A stretch of 64,000 nucleotides of DNA from Rhizophlyctis rosea (Eukaryota > Chytridiomycota > Chytridiomycetes > Rhizophlyctidales > Rhizophlyctidaceae): assembly GCA_027596075.1 (NCBI GenBank), contig JADGJC010000006.1, positions 309,889-373,888 of the forward strand. The letters run 5' to 3'. Position numbers and translations under genes: made by a program. A model generated the notes under the pieces. That model was not told where the DNA came from. It saw only the letters and a list, made by a program, of their open reading frames with translations, and searched no databases. Shown here piece by piece: positions 1-12,201 of this stretch; within the stretch, counting starts at the first letter, position 1, and every line of letters begins with the position of its first letter.

Positions 1-1848
1 ATGGCGGCTGTCGAATCCTGTCCATGAAAAGGTTTTCTTTGATGAATCGTTCAATTATCGAAGAAGGTGAATCTGATGAGGACTTACGACACTGAAGATC
101 ATTCCTGCCAGGACGCTCGTTATATATCCTATAGCGGATATGGCTGACATGTGTACCCATTGCCAGGGCTCGGCTTTGAGGAGGATCATAATGGAAAAGT
201 TCATCTACATCGGTATGCTTTCAGTCAGTTCCCCGAAGCCCGGCAAGCCACGAATGCTAAACACAACGGTACGCACTGGAATCCAGAAAAAGTATCTCCA
301 CCATTCAAGAGTTCCGCTATTTGAAAGTGCGGAACACGCGCCGGCATCAAATCCTGACCAAGCGCCCAAAAAATCCAACCCTTCAATCGCGATGCGCGAG
401 CCTATCGTAAGGCCGTACCTGTCAGTAATGTGTTATTCAACTTGAAACCTACTGCCCACTGTATGTCCAGCGGATTCCACCCATTTTTGAAAAAGTCAAG
501 AGGTCGGCGAAATGTGAAAAGATCACTTACCCCAACTTCAAAGCCCGAATGAAGGACCCGAACATTCTGACACTTCCCGCAACAGGGTTATGAGATCCGA
601 ACTCCAGCATACCCAATGTGACGGAAATACCAGGTAATAGTGAACACACAGCCCCCAAAACAACAACCTCATGGCACAGCCCATGTCCCATTCCCCCAAA
701 TCCCGGCCAGAAGGGAAGCTGCCCCAGTGCTCGAGCTAACATAGCCACAATGATCGGGACCAAAAGCTCTATTGTTTGAGTGGAATCCGATAAGTCCCCC
801 ATCCACAGTCCGAACCCGGTGACTGTTCCCAACAACAATGCGCAAAATGAATCTGCCCAAGAACCGCGGAATAGAAGAACGGTGATGAAGAAAGACTGGG
901 CGGCGGAGGCTAAAATGCGGATTGCAGGGTGGTAGTCATTCGGAGTGGATGTGATGAGGGAGAGTGCCTGTATGAGTTCATCCATTGGTGGTTCGTTTAC
1001 TTCCTCCATCGGGATTCTGGAACTGGTACCGTCATTATGGAGTGATGCTGTCGATATCGTCGGGGTATGCCCATGGCCGGGTCCATTTGAATGCTTCTTA
1101 ACGGGTATATGCTTCCCTTTCATTCCAGGAGTGCGCAGCCGACGCAAACGTCGAGCGAGCTGATCCACATGATACAACTTGCCCATATGCAAAGTCGCAT
1201 CCACATAGAGATACCGGGTGCGAGTTGGATGCGATGTGGAGCCGTCGCCAATGCTGATTTGTACACTGGACGGAAGACAAAATATGGAGAGTGGGATGCT
1301 TAGGTCTTTCGCGGCGTTGGCCACCCGATGTTCTACACGGTACAAGGGGGCGCCAAATGTTGCAAGAGCTACCGCCAGACCACATAGCATGTCCGCTTCG
1401 GGTCCATCCCGATTTGCGAAAGGGTCATTGCTTGTGGGCCAAGGAATGGGTAGTCGAGCGGTGGAAGGAGCGCGGCTAGAGTGAGGGAAGAAGCCTTCCG
1501 AAGAAGACTGTCTCGATGCTGAGAACACGTTACTCTATAATTGATGTGTTTTCAACATATTGGCAAAAATGTCTTACCTGTCGAAAGGATACCCATATCG
1601 AGCAAACTATTCGTGGAGAGCTTGTGTAGAAAGCTCGGCTTGCTAACAAGTTTGGATGTACGCTTGGTCAAAGACCCACGGATCGGTTCAGCTGAGCCAT
1701 CTAGCACTGTCATGGGAACTATATCTGCCTCATCAAGCATGCTGGGAAGGGGGGAGTTGCGTATAGAGTCTGGCTCGTTCTGCTCCTCGAGGTTGTCAAG
1801 GAGGCGAGTGAACTTCTCTCCTGAGCTGTTTGAATCCCGGCGGTGCAT
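1..1848 (-). CDS. ThrE/PRM10-type (DUF1212) membrane transporter, 3' end outside window
   Basis: Runs leftward off the window. Exons (minus strand): 1578-1848, 531-1518, 252-418, 88-173, then a last partial exon from 17. Phases agree at every junction. The soluble half starts with GLAVALATFGAPLYRVEHRV, typical of the ThrE N-terminal domain (threonine/serine exporter family; yeast Prm10). It is followed by several hydrophobic segments (FFITVLLFRGSWADSFCALL, LLVPIIVAMLARAL, VVVLGAVCSLLPGISVTLGM). The exon at 252-418 adds a WWRYFFWIP segment and the one at 88-173 another helix. By family it is a multipass membrane exporter of amino acids or related solutes; the substrate cannot be read here. The first exon is uncertain: a short upstream ORF (about 2005-2060) followed by GTAAGT does not join in frame to the obvious acceptors, so translation may start at the ATG at 1848. 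The donor after 252 (GTGGCT) is weak. Confidence 0.75.
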
Positions 1849-2182
1849 ATAGCTATCATAAGAGATTGTGACTGTGTTAGATTGGTATCGTTTTTTTCAA
1901 GAACTAGCCAGGCGGAAAAATTGAAATATTTTTGCAGTGAGTTAACAAACATGCTGGTGGGGGAGGAGGGTGTGGTGACGATGAGCAGAGGCGCAGTAAG
2001 CGACTTACGTAATCCAATCTTTGCAGCAACTTCTCTGCAAAGGAAGCTGGACTCCCATACATTTTCAGCTCCTTTGCACCGACATCAGCGCCGCCAATAT
2101 TTCGAGTGTTTCCACTTCAGATAGCTACCCAGCAGCATTAAGCATTCAAGCACAGTAGAGGTCATAAAACAAATCCTGAAGC

Positions 2183-5100
2183 ATGAACACCGCAGATGCG
2201 GAGGCGGCATTTGACTTGAAGCCTAGCGAGTCTGTGAGCAACATCTTAGACCGCTATCGCAATGCCACGACTCCCCTCGATGAGGAAATTCGCGAAATGG
2301 CCATTGCTGCACTCGCAAATGACTTTCTCAATGTGCCTGAGATGTCTTTGGATGTGCGGGCCTATATGGTAGAGACAACATTACCTACACTGGTATTGGC
2401 ACTTGAGAGATTGTTGAAAGAAGTTGGGAAACGAGGAATGACGGAGATGCCAGAACCATCGACTGCCGAGCCGAAGAACCCAGGGAAGGTGGAAGAGTCA
2501 TGGACACCATCACGGGAAGCTGACATAGGACAGAAAGGGGGTATGATGGCGCGAGCGGCGGAGGAGTATGGAGTGCAGGCCGACAAGCCGCCCGATACAA
2601 GTTTTGACGCCGTGAACTGGCTAGGTAATATCGTTTGAACACCTCTCTTGACTCATTTATTGATTAGTAAACCAAATTCAGCACAGTACCTTTACCGCAA
2701 CAACCCTCGGTTCTCCAATTTCTCTAGCTCCACTTCATCTCCTTACCTTCGCTCCATCCATTCGGTATCGGAAACCCTAAAGCAACGATTATACGAACTA
2801 GAGCAGTTGAAACTGGCGCGGATACGCGCTGAAGAGAACCAGAGGCGGTTAGAGCAGGAACGAGCAGAGCAAGCGCGAGCAGCACAGATAGCAGAACGGA
2901 GACGGGCCTTTGGAGAATTGCTTAGTACTGTTTTCAAAAGGTGGACTTCAAGGCTATGGAGGGCTCAACCTGGGTATGTTTATCAGAAAGAAATGGTAAG
3001 CACTGAGCTCTGCTCAAGTTTTCTCGTCAAAGTCTCACTTGACCTTCTACCCAGGAAGATGCATATCGCGCAGTGTTCTCTTCCGATGCAGTGCAATCCG
3101 ATCCTGATATGCTGCAGAAGATAGCCGAAATCTTGAAAGGAGTAACAAACTCACCATCTGCACAAGCAACACCGGCAACCGCTTCCACCACCACCACAAA
3201 TGCGCCAGCGACGCCAACCACAACAATGAGACCAACTTCAGAGAGAGGGCGAGAATACGAGAAGTGGGATCAAGACCGCTATATTTCTACCCATCTCCAA
3301 ATGACCGACCAATGGACGACAGAGGAGGTCACATTCTTCCTCCAGCAACTGGGTACAATTGTGGACCAGAAAGGGGACGCTCTTAAGCAGGCTTTCGACG
3401 AATCCTTCTTTATGCCTCATTTCAAAGAGTTGCCAGCAGATGCCACGCGTGATGATTGGGTGGCGCGGTTGAGGGAGACGGTAGAGGCATTTGATGTGGG
3501 CGAGGAAGGACTTCCGGAAGGTGCTGGGCAAGCCAAGGATCTGTGCTTGCGGTTTTGTGATGGGAGCCTCGGAGAGCTTATGGCGGCTTCGGTTGGGATA
3601 GCTCGGTCGTCGAGCCGTCGGTCGACTTCTATTTCGGGTCCTGTTGGTGGAGGAGCTGGGGGAGGAGGAGCCGAGACAAAACTCGGGGCGTTCGATGCGG
3701 AAACAGAGTACAAGCAATTCGCCAGGGTGCTTATTGGCGACGTTGGTGCGGATAGCTTTAGAAGTTTGATGGACTTTTTGCGACAAAAACTGGGCACGGA
3801 TGAAGACAAAACCCAAGAGTTGGAAAACCCTGTTTTGGCTACAGTTGTTGAAGCGCCGTTTGCAGCGCATAAAGATCCTAGACAAGCGGACATGGCTATG
3901 GCGCGAACAACCATGGCGGGAAGCTTGTATGACATGCTGGCGAGGGCGGATCAAATGGGTATAGTTTCAATCCAGCTTATCAACAGACTGCTTGAAGAAG
4001 CGGTGGCTTCATCTGAACAACCGGACGCGATCAAAAACATCCTTAACAATCTGAAGTTCACCGAGCTTCCAGACGTAGAGAATGGGGGCACAATCCCGCG
4101 GGAGGACTTCGTAGCACGTTACGTGAATGTATGGGCTCCCTTGAATGAAGATGAATTAGCAGCGCTGTTCCCCGTCCTGTCATTTGCATTTGGAAGAGCA
4201 ACTATTGGCAAGGCAGTTCCTCATACAGTAGGAGGGGGAGAGCCACTACCGGAGGGAGCGCCGATGCCGGTTCACGAGATCGCAACCACCAAGACTCATA
4301 TCAGCACTGAACAACGAGCTGAGATTGAACAGGCTGCTTTGACCGCAATCTCTACACTAACGAGCGAGATGGACATGAACATCGCGGCAGCCTGTCGGGC
4401 GGCCCTTGACTCCATAGCTCATGCACTAGGCCGGTTGCATCCCAATCACGATATTCGCGGAAGGGTGTCATTGACCGAAACTTCCGTTACGAAGACAACA
4501 GAAACCAATGCAGACGGAACGGTAGTTAGCGTTACATCCGAGCAAAAGTTCTACCGTACTGTTGCGGGTACCTCGGATATGGAGCAGGTGATTGGGAAGA
4601 CGGTGGCGGAAGGTCATGGCTTAGAGGGCGAAGTAGTCTCTGGTGGGAAGTCCGTGGTGGTATCTGATGTGCGGAAGCATGAGGCGGCTGCTGGCGTTGA
4701 TATCTTTGCTACGACCGATAGGGATCAAGCAGTTGACCGATATGTTGGAGTCCCAATCAAAGCGACGCCGGAGAGGACAATCGGAGCAATGCAACTGAAC
4801 ATGCTAGGGGATGAGGAAGAGTTTATCACGGAAGACGTGCGCTTCATCGAGGTATGAGTGCAGCAAATACCTGACAGCAGTTTCCGCCATATTCATTCAA
4901 CCTTTTCCTAACAGAAAGCAGTCGACCTTTTTACCAAAACACTGGACGACATTGACTCCAGGGACAAAGCCATCATTCTGGCAAACGCCGCAAAACATTG
5001 GGCTGTGCAACAGGGCGATGTGGAAGTAGAGATGTTCCTTCCTCACCCACAATCTGGAATAATTCAGGACCTATATAAGCTCGTCGATGTCTCAAAAGAA

Positions 5101-6801
5101 GAGAAGGACTTGGCGCGATCAAAAGACCCGAGCATGTCAGTCCCCGAATCGCCATACATGCGGCCTGCCACTGCGAAGCTTGTGAAGATCAAGAGGGAAG
5201 AAGGAGATGGGTAAGGACTCTTTGAGCTGCGTCATTCAGCGTTATATTGCCGGTGATCAACTGACAAATATTGCGAATAGGTTGAACGTCTGGGCAGCCT
5301 TCCAGACCAAAACCGTCACAGAAATCACAGATCCAACCTCAGAAGAAACATCCGTTTTCCTGCCAGTCATTGATCCAACAACCAATGCCTGTGTAGCTGT
5401 CATGCGTGTCAAAGCCCGTGCGCCGAAGAAACGGATACCAGAAGAGGACATGGACGAAGTGCGGCGTGCGGCTACAGTCTTCACCTCCGCGCTAGACTAC
5501 GTGCAAAAGCTGCGACTTGGGGAAGGCGCTGGCATGAGAGTGCTTGGTAAGCCTTTTTCACCGTCGGCCGCCTGTCATTGATACGACGAGTTCATCCAAT
5601 TGGTTGAATCAGATGCGGAAAACATTGACGAGAACGCCCGACGACACTTGATGTTCGCCAGGATGATGCTCCTTGATGCACGGCTTGCGCTCAGTCGATT
5701 GGATGTCAGAGCGATTAGCGAACTCAAAAGTTATAAGAAGCCGCCATTGACTGTTCACAAGATTATTAAGGCGGTTCTATATCTATTTGGGAAAACTCCC
5801 AAGCAAGGTTGGTGGAACACCGTCGCAATGCTCGAATTCCTATGCAGTGATGCTGACCCACAATTTCCAATCATAGTCAAAGTTTGGGCCGATGCAGTGA
5901 AGGTACCACGAATTTATCTTGTTCATTCCAAAACTAGATGAACTCCCAATCTAATCGTCGCCCCAATCTTCTGAGATTAGTTTGTCAACCAGGATCTACT
6001 GAAACAAATGATCGAATATGACCCTACTGCGCTACAGAAGAAGATCCGTTTCAAGCGAGTAAAGGCAGTTTTGAAAAGTAAGCAATGTGGCGTTGTTCGT
6101 TATTCGCCAACGTGGTGCCATGTTTGGATCGCTGACTCGTTCAATTGTCGCCTGTGGCCTCAGCGATACCTCACGGCGATGCCAAAAAGCGCGGCTCCAT
6201 CCCCGCAATGTACATGTACGATTGGCTATGTGTTTCAGTGGCGCTACGTGATGAAGCGGTTGCCGCACGGAAAGTTCGTAATGACGTTTTCACACCGGAG
6301 AGCGAGGGGGCGGCAGAAACTGGACTCGGTGAGGAAGCAGAGGAGGAAGAGGAGGAGATGGAAGATGAAGCGTCCTCAATGTCGACAGCCAAGAGCATCG
6401 GTGGGCTAGATAGAGCAGAAAGTTTACGGGAATTGGAGGATGTGAGTAAAGATGTGCCAGAGAGTGCTGGCCACGGGCCACATGCAGGGATGTTAAAGCA
6501 GGGAGAGTTTGCACCACCAGGAGAAGCGATGGGCAGTATGGTGGTCGGGCCGGATGAGGCAGAGAAGGCGGGTGGTGGATCGGGAACAGCAATTGTGTGG
6601 GGCTCTGAAGGAGATGGGCCCCCAGCAGCAGCTCAGCCGGATGAGGGGGATCGGGAACTTGCGGTGAGGAGTGGAGTAGGAGCGCATGAAGTCGCATTTG
6701 CAGAAGGGAGTGCGGAAGGAACGGAGAAGCTGGCAGGCCCAACAAATGATGCATCCCCAGTGCCGATTGTTCCACCCCCTGATCCACACGATGGTATGTA
6801 A
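2183..6801 (+). CDS. EFCAB5-like GAF-domain flagellar protein
   Basis: Exons 2183-2624, 2682-2995, 3055-4851, 4915-5210, 5281-5546, 5613-5807, 5877-5902, 5981-6077, 6164-6801 give 1356 residues. The first junction creates WLAQYLYRNNPRFSNF, a motif of EFCAB5-type proteins. A charged coiled coil follows (about residues 185-235), then EF-hand-like helices (about 480-560), then a GAF domain (about 590-870) with a VGVPI strand. A segment with KPPLTV and VLYLFG recalls the dynein heavy-chain stalk (about 1050-1100). The tail (about 1200-1356) is acidic and low in complexity. EFCAB5 relatives are ciliary, so an axonemal role in the zoospore flagellum is inferred. The 69-bp piece 5808-5876 could be read through in frame; I treat it as an intron because it has a CTGAC branch-like site and its removal restores the dynein-like spacing. 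Its start lies 335 bp from the divergent transporter gene. Confidence 0.75.
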
Positions 6802-7020
6802 AGAATAAACACAGTGATGTACGTGCTGCCGCAATCCGTTTGTGCATAAGATTGGACACAACAACAGCATTGCACGCCTTCTGTATCGGAGCGTGTAAAG
6901 TAGCAAGGCTGCAATCATGAATGCAGTCATTGAGTACTATATTGACTTACAGGAAAGTAGACTTTGTACACATACTGCATCTTACATACATCACAAAAAA
7001 GCTATGCAAAATATCTATTT

Positions 7021-9174
7021 CTATTGTCGCCACCTTCTCGGGACGTCAGTCAACCTCTCGCACAGCCCAAACCCTTCCTCCTCCTCGTACAGTCTTCCCA
7101 GGTCTCTCAAACCGTCCAAAATGACGTCTGGCACCCCAACGGGACCTAAAGGGACCCATCCAATGCGCACCTTCGGGCAACCCCACAATACTTCCTGCAA
7201 CCCACTTGCAGTCTGCCCATCCATCCGGTAATCTAAAAGTAATATCTCTAAGTTCGGACAATGCATCGCTATAGTGATCAGCACGGAGTCGTCCAGTTCT
7301 GATAGAGGATCCTCCCGCATTATTCTGCGAGCTTCACTTCCGGCTTCCTCTGAACGCAAGGACCTGGTATGGCGCAAATCTGGTAAGACCAAACGAATCA
7401 AGTGCTTGCCGAACGCCATTAGATCAGACTGCAATTGGTGCAATGAAAAGGGATTGTTGAATTCGTACGATTCGAGGGGGAAGGAGTTCGCCGGTGATTC
7501 AATGGACGGACGTGGAACGCTCAATACATTTTGGCCAAACATGCCTTCGCAGGCTGGACTTGTAATAGAAAGGAACCGCAAGGATGGTGGGAGTCTCGTA
7601 TGTATGCCGCCGAACGCCAGATCACATGCCTCCTTGATAGGTCCGTGTAGAAGGAGAGTGCGGAGGTTTGGGCAACATAAGGATATGATGTCGCAGATTG
7701 CAGTAGTCTTGAACGTCATCGGTCACAGACCAAGGATGCGAGCCCACTGCAAGGTGCAGCAATGGTGGTCTCTGTTGCAGGATTGCTAGCAGCACATCCA
7801 TGCGAATATCGGTCCGGGTTAAATCCAGGAACGTAAGCTAGGCCATATTCAAGTCCCGAGCGAATGTGAGGTAGAAGTTTTGGTCCCAATCGAAGGTTGC
7901 GGAGGTGGGTGTGGTGACGACACCGTAGAAGCCATGGAAATCAGCCATTTGTATCCGCCCTTTATCGCCTGAAAACCGACGTTGTTCAAGGTCCCCGGGC
8001 AGGATGACAGTTCCGTGATGTTCAGCCAAGGAGGTGAAACGTGAATCGACTATCTGATCCCCAATGCTATGCACAAATCCACTGGCAAAGCGCAACGCTC
8101 TGACGCCACTAGAGTGGTACATGACAGCTTCAATGGCCTGGATTGCCACACACCCACTTGTCAGCAGGATACAACTGACTTTTCCCAGCACTGGTGCTAC
8201 TAATTTGATGATTCTGGTCTCCAAATATTGACGTTCCGTATATCCTCTAAGACCGTTTTGTCCTTCTATCATATCCAAACCCCCCAAACTACGTTGCGAT
8301 TGGAAACGCTGATTATCCCTCCTCCCGAACTCCACCGTGCGTACCCACTTAGATAGATCCTCCCGTTGTAGCAGCAAAATGGTGGTATTGAGTGTCCGCA
8401 GCAAATTGGTCTGGTCGAAACAAACCCTTTTCCACAAGAATTCTTTTGCTTGGCGGTAGAGTCCTTTGGAAGTAAGAGACATTGAGGACAACGCCTCTTG
8501 ATCTCCTTCCAAGCAAGCTAAAACCGGATGGAAGAAGTCCTCCGCGCCTGTGAATTGGGGAGAGGTTGTTTTAGGAAGCGGGATAAGGAATTCGTGGTAA
8601 GGCAATGCATCCTGATGAATTGAATGAAATGGAGATGATTCACTTAGATGGGGGGAAATCTGGAATGCAATTAAACAATAAACAACTCTCCGCGAACTCC
8701 TCAACATACGAGTCTGTTCACTTCGGCTATGGAAGTCCTCTGCAGCACCACACCCATCTGGTGTTCGTAAAGAAGGCCTAACAACTTTGGCAATCCCTGA
8801 AGAAGATCCGTGGTGTTTTCAAAGTATGGGTACTTTGTTCCTACAGAAATTCGCCAGTCGTCCGCGGCAGTGTCGTGCAGGTCGGCTGGGATGGGAATAG
8901 GGGTAGCCAACTCTTGACGTTCCCACGTCAAAGGCAGCAGTAAATCGTCCAACAAAGCGTCACCGCTCTCCTCTTCTTCCGACCCGCTATCATATTCCTC
9001 CAGGAGGTTGTTGTCGTCGTCGTCGAATGCTTCATCAGAGCTGTCCGAGATCATAGATGAATCTGAATGACTTTCCTCGTTAAACTCGTAAGTGTCTTCG
9101 AATGAGGGCGGGTCAATCTCCATTCCCTGTTCTATTTCTCCCGCCAACTCCGTGGCTTCAGGGACACCGTCCAT
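7021..9174 (-). CDS. F-box/leucine-rich-repeat-like protein, reading frame interrupted
   Basis: Exon 1 (8710-9174) starts at ATG 9174 and encodes an acidic N-terminus. It splices cleanly (GTATGT...CCAG) to an exon starting at 8659. There a short F-box-like helix (HPVLACLEGDQEALSSMS, then FLWKRVCF) is followed by leucine-rich sequence. The frame meets TAG at 7838-7840, directly followed in the same frame by LTFLDLTRTDI, a clear leucine-rich repeat. It must then change frame near 7730 to continue as ISLCCPNLRTLLLHG and end at 7021. F-box/LRR proteins usually act as substrate receptors of SCF ubiquitin ligases; the substrate is unknown. The breaks could be two weak introns (one ending in the TAG itself, another of about 40 bp, GTGGGC...CAAG), sequence errors, or a young pseudogene. 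Confidence 0.5.
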
Positions 9175-9753
9175 CTTTGTAAGAAATGCCCGTCAGATAT
9201 TGCCGTCAAAATTGGCACAAGCTGTATGAAGGCAGTCTTAGGCTGGTAGTACCGGTAGTATAAGTAGTAGGCTACCCAGCAGGCCTGCAGCAGTTAGAGG
9301 TGTGGCGCCCTCATCAACTCTAAATATGGGCATATTCTTTGAGTGGAGTTGTGGCCTGCTCACTGAACATCAGCTGATACCGGCTGAGGATACCCGTCGG
9401 AGGGGTAAACATGCATCTTGCCGAATGATCAGATGGCAACAAGCAACATGAAGCACCCAGCAATCGCCAGACGGCAATGGAAGGAACAAAAGCTTTATTA
9501 ATTACACTGTTGTCAACGCCCGCATCTCTATGCAACCTGCGGGCGAAGAAGCAACGGGGAAAAAATGTACTTTAAATACAAAAGAAAAGGAAAAGGCAAC
9601 ACTATCTGGTTGCAACTGCGACATCACTAAACAACGAGCTACTAAGGGCTCTTGACTTGACAATCTTAGGTAGCCCAAATATTGATGCAAGTCTATGGTG
9701 GCTTCGAACATTCATCAAACAAGGAAAGTACTTGAAGTCAATCGTCATCATCA
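9175..9753. other. Intergenic, no gene seen
   Basis: Upstream region of the F-box-like gene and downstream region of the low-complexity gene; both are on the minus strand. Only short out-of-family ORFs are present. I see no RNA gene or long repeat. Confidence 0.5.
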
Positions 9754-12201
9754 TCACAAACCCCACCAACCCCCCTCACCCCCCACCACCCCTGGCCGCG
9801 GCGCCGTCCCGCCGCCTCCCGGGTACCCAACCCCAAACTTCGCCTCCCCAAACCCAAGCACCGAATCCCCATACTCAATCACCGAATCCCCATACTCAAC
9901 CACCGACCCCTGCACTCTAACCTCACTCCCACTACTCCCACTCCCGCTACTGGTCCCAACATCCTCCCCATAAATATACCCCAACCCATCATCACTCTCC
10001 TCATCCTCGTCCCTCACCCTCACCCTCCCCGCACCTCCCAAAGCCCTCGCCACAAACTCATCCTGTCCCTGAACCGGATACCGATTCGCCGAACTCAACC
10101 CCATCTTCTCCAAATTATGCTCGTCCTTTGTCCACAGGTACCGATCCCTGAGTTCGTCCATCCCGATATTGCTGGACAGGAGGTCCATGTACAGCTGTTG
10201 CAGGCTGTCGGGTATCACTTCGAGAGTGGACGGTACGGAAGGCGCGGAGGCTGCGGAGGAGATTTGGGATGGTGGGGCCGGCGGACGGAGGTAGGCTGGG
10301 TGGGCGGGGTAGGGTTGTTGTTGCTGTTGTTGTTGACGTTGCAGGGTTGATGTGATGAGCATGTCAGATTCGAAATCGATCAAGGGTTTGTCGTAGTCTT
10401 GTACATCGATCTGCAGATGCGTCGCATGCAGGTGGTGTGAGGCTTGATGAGGGAAGGTGTACGCGGATTGCTGTTGGTATATGTATTGTTGCTGGTGGTG
10501 CGGGTATTGTTGTTGGTGTGCGTAGGCGGGATACGGATGTTCCCCATCATACGATAGGGTATCGAGCGAGGTTGTACTTTGACTCCTAGGATCTCCCAAA
10601 GCCCAGAAGTTCTCCAATTCCTTGATGGCCTCTGCCCTTTTATGCGTCGTAACAAGCTTAGCCACCTTCTTCTTAACAGCCTTCACCGCCTTCTTACACT
10701 TCACCGAACTAGGCTCATACGGAGTAGGCACCTTCATCTTTGGCGCCTTCGGCTGCGGTCTTGCCGGCGGTGCCGCCGCCTTTAATCCACGACTCTTCCA
10801 CTTCTCCTCAAACACCACCTTCCCTCTCACCGCAAAATCATCAATAATCTCCACACTCCCCCTCCGCAATGCCCTCCTCTCATTCCCAAACATTCCCATC
10901 CCACCCTTGAAACCAAACAAATCCGCCAACTTCTCCTTCGCCTTCTCCACATTACTTCGCAACTTGTTCCCATTCACGATGCCAGTCCACACGTCCTTGT
11001 CCCGCTCACCATAGTCCTTTGCAGCCCATCCAAATCCGGTAGAAGAAGCGTAGTCGTTGCGATCTCCGAATCCGTTGTCACGTCCTCCCAGCAAGGCAGT
11101 AGTTGGCGATGAGTTTTCTTGGTCGCAGCGCATGCACATACGGCCGTCTGCCAGGAATTGGGTGCCTTCACAGTCTGGACATTCCTCAGCGTCGAGGTAG
11201 CCGGTCTCGTGGAAGGAGGAAAGGCGGTGTTCGAGGGATTGTTTGGGACGGTCAGCATCTAGAGAGGCAGCGTGGATAACTGTTGGAGGCGCGGGAGTTG
11301 AGGAGATCGTTGACATAGGCAGGAGTGTAGGCTCAGGTGCTTTGGGAGTTGATTTCGAAGAGCTAAAAGGCCACAAGCGACCAAAGGTACGGTTGAACCA
11401 AGTGCCCGAGTTGCCTGACTTCGAGCTTTTGACAACGGCATTGGACGCAGGGTGGACTGGTGGTCTCACTTTTTCGCTGCTGACCTGTGATTTATTGGAT
11501 ACGAAAGAGCGCGCTCCATCGTGGGACGGTCTGCTACTGAGCGATGGCCGTGAGTCTTCAATGATTAGGGCCAGACCTGCGGACGGCCGTGCAGGTGCAG
11601 GAACTTGCGTTGAGGAAGGTTGTGGCACAGGCATCGTGGGTGTCGGTGCAAGAGGTGGTGGTAAGGCCGGTGGGGAAGATTGGAAAGGTGCAGACACAGC
11701 TTTCCAGATGCTGCCCCAAAAGCCAGTCTTGGGCTCAGCCGGAGGAGGAGGAGGTGACGATACCGTTTGCGCGGCCAGAGGGGTATAATATTGAGGAGCA
11801 TTGTCACGTACAGAGATGACTACAGATGGTATCACGGTCTCATCATGAGATGTTTCGGAAGCATTCTCAACGGGTATCGATCGGACAAGGGACAATTGCG
11901 ACGGGTTCGTCGCGGCTGGTGTTTTCGCAGGTAATGGTGGGACATCGGGTATACGGATAGATTCCAGGCTGACGGCACTGTCGGCATGTTTTTTGGTGCC
12001 CCAAATCCATGATGCGAAATTTGTTGTTGAAGGCTTCTTGACTACGTGGATAGGTCTAGGTAAGGAATCTGGAGAATGCTTGAAGGGCCCCAAGGCGGCT
12101 GTAGAGGATGGTGATAGTTGGTATCACGCCGGTGAGCAACGCCGATGCACCTAGTACGTACCGTCCAACACGGAGCTCAGCTCGTTGTCTTCAACGCGCA
12201 T
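9754..12201 (-). CDS. Hypothetical low-complexity protein with CxxC...CxxC segment
   Basis: Two exons, 12162-12201 and 9754-12098, give 794 residues; the small first exon (MRVEDNELSSVLD) joins through a GTACGT...ACAG intron. The family is not recognised. The N-terminal third is Pro/Ser-rich. In the middle, CPDCEGTQFLADGRMCMRC supplies four cysteines in two CxxC pairs and could bind one zinc. A basic stretch follows (KKAVKAVKKKVAKLV), then Gln/His/Tyr-rich runs including a short polyQ, and a Gly-rich acidic tail. The composition suggests a mostly disordered cytoplasmic or nuclear protein. No transmembrane segment or signal peptide is seen. The start is the only ATG that joins in frame; without this exon the long ORF has no suitable ATG near its beginning. 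Confidence 0.65.
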
